NCBI GenBank assembly: GCA_963632245.1
Contig: CAVGTF010000119.1
Coordinates: 1-6,643, forward strand
DNA from: UBA1724 sp963632245
Lineage (GTDB): Bacteria > Verrucomicrobiota > Lentisphaeria > Oligosphaerales > Oligosphaeraceae
Reading direction: 5' to 3'
DNA: 6,643 nucleotides
Shown: positions 4,961 to 6,643 of the stretch, piece after piece
Layout of the letters: every line of letters starts with the position of its first letter
Numbering within the stretch: the stretch's first letter is position 1
Translations under genes and position numbers: made by a program
Notes under the pieces: model-generated
Told to the model about the DNA's origin: nothing
Databases searched by the model: none
What the model saw: only the letters and a program-made list of their open reading frames with translations

Positions 4961-5101
4961 GGATCTCTAAAAAATGCTTCTATGTATCAAAAACACACAC
5001 CGCCCACTAACTTCCCGGCGGGAAAACCCCATAATCTAGCGCACTGCTTGCGCGCGCAATGGGCTTGCGCCCACGCGCACCCCACTGCGCAGAAAAAGGC
5101 G
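4961..5101. other. Spacer between ATPase and SEC-C genes
   Basis: No gene is visible. It carries the inverted-repeat cluster described at 5036-5105, a small TTCCC/GGGAA hairpin (5012-5016, 5020-5024), and, on the minus strand, an AAGTTAGTGG stretch (5012-5003) like the heptamers of the larger spacer. The part nearest the SEC-C start is AT-rich and could hold its promoter, but no clear -35/-10 pair was found. Confidence 0.5.
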
Positions 5102-5105
5102 CTAG
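5036..5105 (-). repeat. Inverted-repeat cluster at the ATPase 3' end
   Basis: Outer arms CTAGCGC (5036-5042) and GCGCTAG (5099-5105) are perfect, and the TAG stop of the ATPase (5104-5102) lies inside the right arm. Within are the 12-bp palindrome TTGCGCGCGCAA (5048-5059), the hairpin TGGGC-TTGC-GCCCA (5060-5073) and the 8-bp palindrome CTGCGCAG (5085-5092). The nested plan is like that of the 95-208 element. It may work as a transcription end or mRNA-protecting structure; there is no long T run after the outer stem. Confidence 0.6.
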
Positions 5106-6445
5106 CCTCGAAGATATGGTCGGATTGCAGAGCGAATGGCATACAGTGGGATATCATCGATAAGTGCTCCCACGCTATGTTCGGCAAGGGAGGCGCGCAA
5201 TGCGCGTGGGACCTGAAATCTCGTACAATACGCCTTCAGGCTCTTCGCCTGCAGATTGACTCCCGCCTTGACCTCCAGGGGATAAACAGCCGTCTCGCCC
5301 TGCACAAGGAATTCGACCTCCGCCATGCCCTCGTCAGAAGCCCAATAATAGGGAGCAATCCCCTCCGCAACCAGCTCCCCAAGGACATACTGCTCGGTGA
5401 ACGCGCCCTTGAAATGGGTAAACAGGTCACTGCCCTCCAGCAACACGCGTTCCGGGAGATTGCTCAGCACCGCAAGAAGCCCGATGTCGTGCGCATAGAG
5501 CTTAAATGCACTGAAATCCTCGTAGGCCTTAAGAGGCATGCCGGGACGCGACACGCGATGGACCTGGTGAATCATCCCCGCGTCCTCCAGCCATTGAAGC
5601 GCCACCTCGTATTCCCGCGCACGCGCCCCCGGACGCAACGCGGTGTAGACCAACTTCTTGTTCTCTCGGGCAAGCTGCGAGGGTATGGCATTCCACAAAA
5701 GACGAATCTTCGGCAAAAGCGACAGCGATGCGTGCTTAGCGAAGTCCTTATCGTATGCAAGCAGGATCTCCTTCTGGACCCGACGGACTCCCTTGAGATC
5801 ATGAGACTCCGCATATTCAGAAACCGCCTCCGGCATCCCCCCCACCAGGAAATACCTCTTCAGAAGCTCCTCGTATGATTCGCGAAACGCCGAAATCATC
5901 GGCCAGTCACAATTTTCCAGACGTTTTCTCTTCTCCTCCTCGCCTACAGCATCCAAGAATTCAAAGAAGGTCATTGGGGGCACAACCAGAAAACTCACCT
6001 TCCCCACCGGAAAAGACACCTTCTCCGCCCCACCCTGCAGGGAATGCTCCCGATTCAGCGCCAATCCCAGAAGCGATCCCGCGACGACAATTGCCAACTC
6101 CGGCAACTGCTCATGGAAATACTTGAGACTCGTCAGAGTCCGAGGCGATTCCTGAATCTCGTCAAGGATCAGGAGCGTCTTGCCCGGCTCTATCCGCTTG
6201 CCAGTCGCCGTTGAAATCAAATCCAGAATGCCACGCGCATCAAAGGAACCCCTCTCAATGGCATTCCTGAGGGGCTCGTCGTCATGGAGATCCACATAAA
6301 CCGTCAACCTAGGATAACACTCTCTGGAAAACTCCTTGAGAAGCCAAGTCTTGCCGACCTGACGCGCCCCCATCAACACCAATGGCTTCCGCTTAGACCC
6401 CAGCGAATTCCACTCCTTCATGCGATCCAACAACTCTCGTTTCAT
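5102..6445 (-). CDS. AAA ATPase with C-terminal DUF4143 (PD-(D/E)XK-like) domain
   Basis: The 447-residue protein has a P-loop ATPase domain in the first 200 residues: Walker A GARQVGKT (26-33, Lys32), Walker B LLILDEIQ (91-98, Asp95-Glu96) and a sensor-like GSLLG (123-127). PMTFFEFL (157-164) is a family hallmark. The middle (about 200-330) is helical. The C-terminal part (about 346-395) shows FTEQYVLGEL, AEVEFLV and YPLEVKAG; Glu378, Glu391 and Lys393 are spaced like a PD-(D/E)XK nuclease core, as in DUF4143. Length is typical (about 400-450). Such ATPases are numerous, patchily distributed and of unknown function. The ATG is preceded by GGAG at a 6-nt spacing and overlaps the repeat ORF as ATGA. 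By eye its base composition is less GC-rich than the dapL cluster, which is compatible with acquisition by transfer. Confidence 0.9.
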   Translation of the reverse strand: MKRELLDRMKEWNSLGSKRKPLVLMGARQVGKTWLLKEFSRECYPRLTVYVDLHDDEPLRNAIERGSFDARGILDLISTATGKRIEPGKTLLILDEIQESPRTLTSLKYFHEQLPELAIVVAGSLLGLALNREHSLQGGAEKVSFPVGKVSFLVVPPMTFFEFLDAVGEEEKRKRLENCDWPMISAFRESYEELLKRYFLVGGMPEAVSEYAESHDLKGVRRVQKEILLAYDKDFAKHASLSLLPKIRLLWNAIPSQLARENKKLVYTALRPGARAREYEVALQWLEDAGMIHQVHRVSRPGMPLKAYEDFSAFKLYAHDIGLLAVLSNLPERVLLEGSDLFTHFKGAFTEQYVLGELVAEGIAPYYWASDEGMAEVEFLVQGETAVYPLEVKAGVNLQAKSLKAYCTRFQVPRALRASLAEHSVGALIDDIPLYAIRSAIRPYLRG

Positions 6446-6643
6446 GGCAAACTCCGTAACTCTCTTACATTACCCATAATATACCTAGCGTTTTCACATT
6501 TTCCAAAGGATTTTCCACCCATCTCTGCCACTTTTCCGAAGGACTTTTCACAACTCTCTGCCACTTTTCCGAAGGACTTTTCACCAATCTCTGCCACTTT
6601 CCTGAAGGACTTTCGACCCACACTTGCCACTTTCCTGAAGGAC
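6442..6643 (-). CDS. Possible repeat-peptide ORF, open at the window edge
   Basis: The frame is open from the right edge of the window to a TGA at 6444-6442 and reads through the 33-bp repeats as KSFGKVAE plus three variable residues, about four and a half times. It then has a unique tail, ENARYIMGNVRELRSLP. A GTG at 6630 is a possible start, but the repeat continues beyond the edge, so the true start is probably outside. The stop overlaps the ATPase start (ATGA), an arrangement typical of translational coupling. Against coding: the repeats are also open in a second frame on the same strand (PSEKWQRLVKS-type), and a promoter-like sequence lies within the ORF. The product would be basic and without a known domain. 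Confidence 0.35.
   Translation of the reverse strand, partial: SFRKVASVGRKSFRKVAEIGEKSFGKVAESCEKSFGKVAEMGGKSFGKCENARYIMGNVRELRSLP
6452..6455 (-). promoter_or_regulatory. Shine-Dalgarno sequence of the ATPase gene
   Basis: GGAG on the minus strand ends 6 nt before the ATG at 6445-6443. It fixes this start for the ATPase and contrasts with the genes of the dapL cluster, which have none. Confidence 0.65.
6478..6506 (-). promoter_or_regulatory. Possible sigma70-type promoter of the ATPase gene
   Basis: TTGGAA (6506-6501) and TATATT (6483-6478) are separated by 17 nt on the minus strand, with four and five of six consensus matches. Transcription would begin near 6471 and give a leader of about 25 nt. 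The -35 box falls in the last degenerate repeat unit, so the repeat array ends precisely where the promoter begins. Confidence 0.4.
6508..6643. repeat. 33-bp direct tandem repeats, four full units and the start of a fifth
   Basis: Units lie at 6508-6540, 6541-6573, 6574-6606 and 6607-6639, then GGAC begins a fifth unit at the window edge. On the plus strand each starts with GGA(C/T)TTT and ends with GCCACTTTYCYGAA. A degenerate half unit (about 6491-6507) precedes the first. The period is 33 bp without any indel, units differ by only a few substitutions, and there are no spacers. The array must continue beyond the window. Confidence 0.93.

Noticed and set aside
4820..5878. Plus-strand ORF of 352 codons
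   Set aside because: It runs antisense from the start of the SEC-C gene through the spacer into the ATPase; no motif or start signal supports it, and it crosses palindromic spacer DNA.
6508..6643. CRISPR array
   Set aside because: The 33-bp units are contiguous with no unique spacers, so this is a plain tandem repeat.

Overview
The window looks like chromosomal DNA from a free-living or gut-type bacterium of the PVC superphylum, most likely Verrucomicrobiota. The main reasons are an LL-diaminopimelate aminotransferase (DapL route to meso-DAP/lysine, common in Chlamydiae and Verrucomicrobia), GC-rich genes that mostly lack Shine-Dalgarno sequences, and a compact housekeeping operon next to repeat-rich spacers. 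The phylum call is inference; no rRNA or other marker gene is present. All supported genes lie on the minus strand, so the window is best read from right to left.

Right end (6643 to 5102): an array of 33-bp direct tandem repeats runs off the window edge. It can be read as an in-frame 11-residue repeat (KSFGKVAE + three variable residues) whose ORF ends in an ATGA overlap with the start of an AAA ATPase carrying a C-terminal DUF4143/PD-(D/E)XK-like domain. A sigma70-like promoter and a good Shine-Dalgarno sequence sit between the repeats and the ATPase start, so the ATPase may also be expressed on its own.

Middle (5101 to 3683): a palindrome-rich spacer (4961-5101), a SEC-C zinc-motif protein (4073-4960), then a 390-bp gene-free spacer made largely of short repeats. 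That spacer holds five copies of GGAGGAA next to the dapL start, a series of perfect hairpins, and two oppositely oriented arrays of degenerate heptamers of the form YTAGNNN.

Left half (3682 to 295): a tightly packed minus-strand cluster of dapL, a LipM-like octanoyltransferase/lipoate ligase-family protein, a 90-residue unrecognised small protein, an M50-like membrane metalloprotease and folK. Gaps are 4-37 nt and one pair overlaps by 23 nt, so co-transcription is likely. The cluster joins cell-wall/lysine, lipoate and folate metabolism; there is no single pathway linking them.

Left end (294 to 1): AT-rich DNA with an unusual 114-bp nested inverted-repeat element (95-208) that contains a strong hairpin resembling an intrinsic terminator for the operon. 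A possible promoter lies just upstream of it, and a well-spaced Shine-Dalgarno plus ATG at 11 marks the probable start of the next minus-strand gene, cut by the window edge. The strongest candidates for something undescribed are the 95-208 structured element, the 33-bp/11-residue repeat array coupled to the ATPase, and the heptamer/palindrome mosaic.
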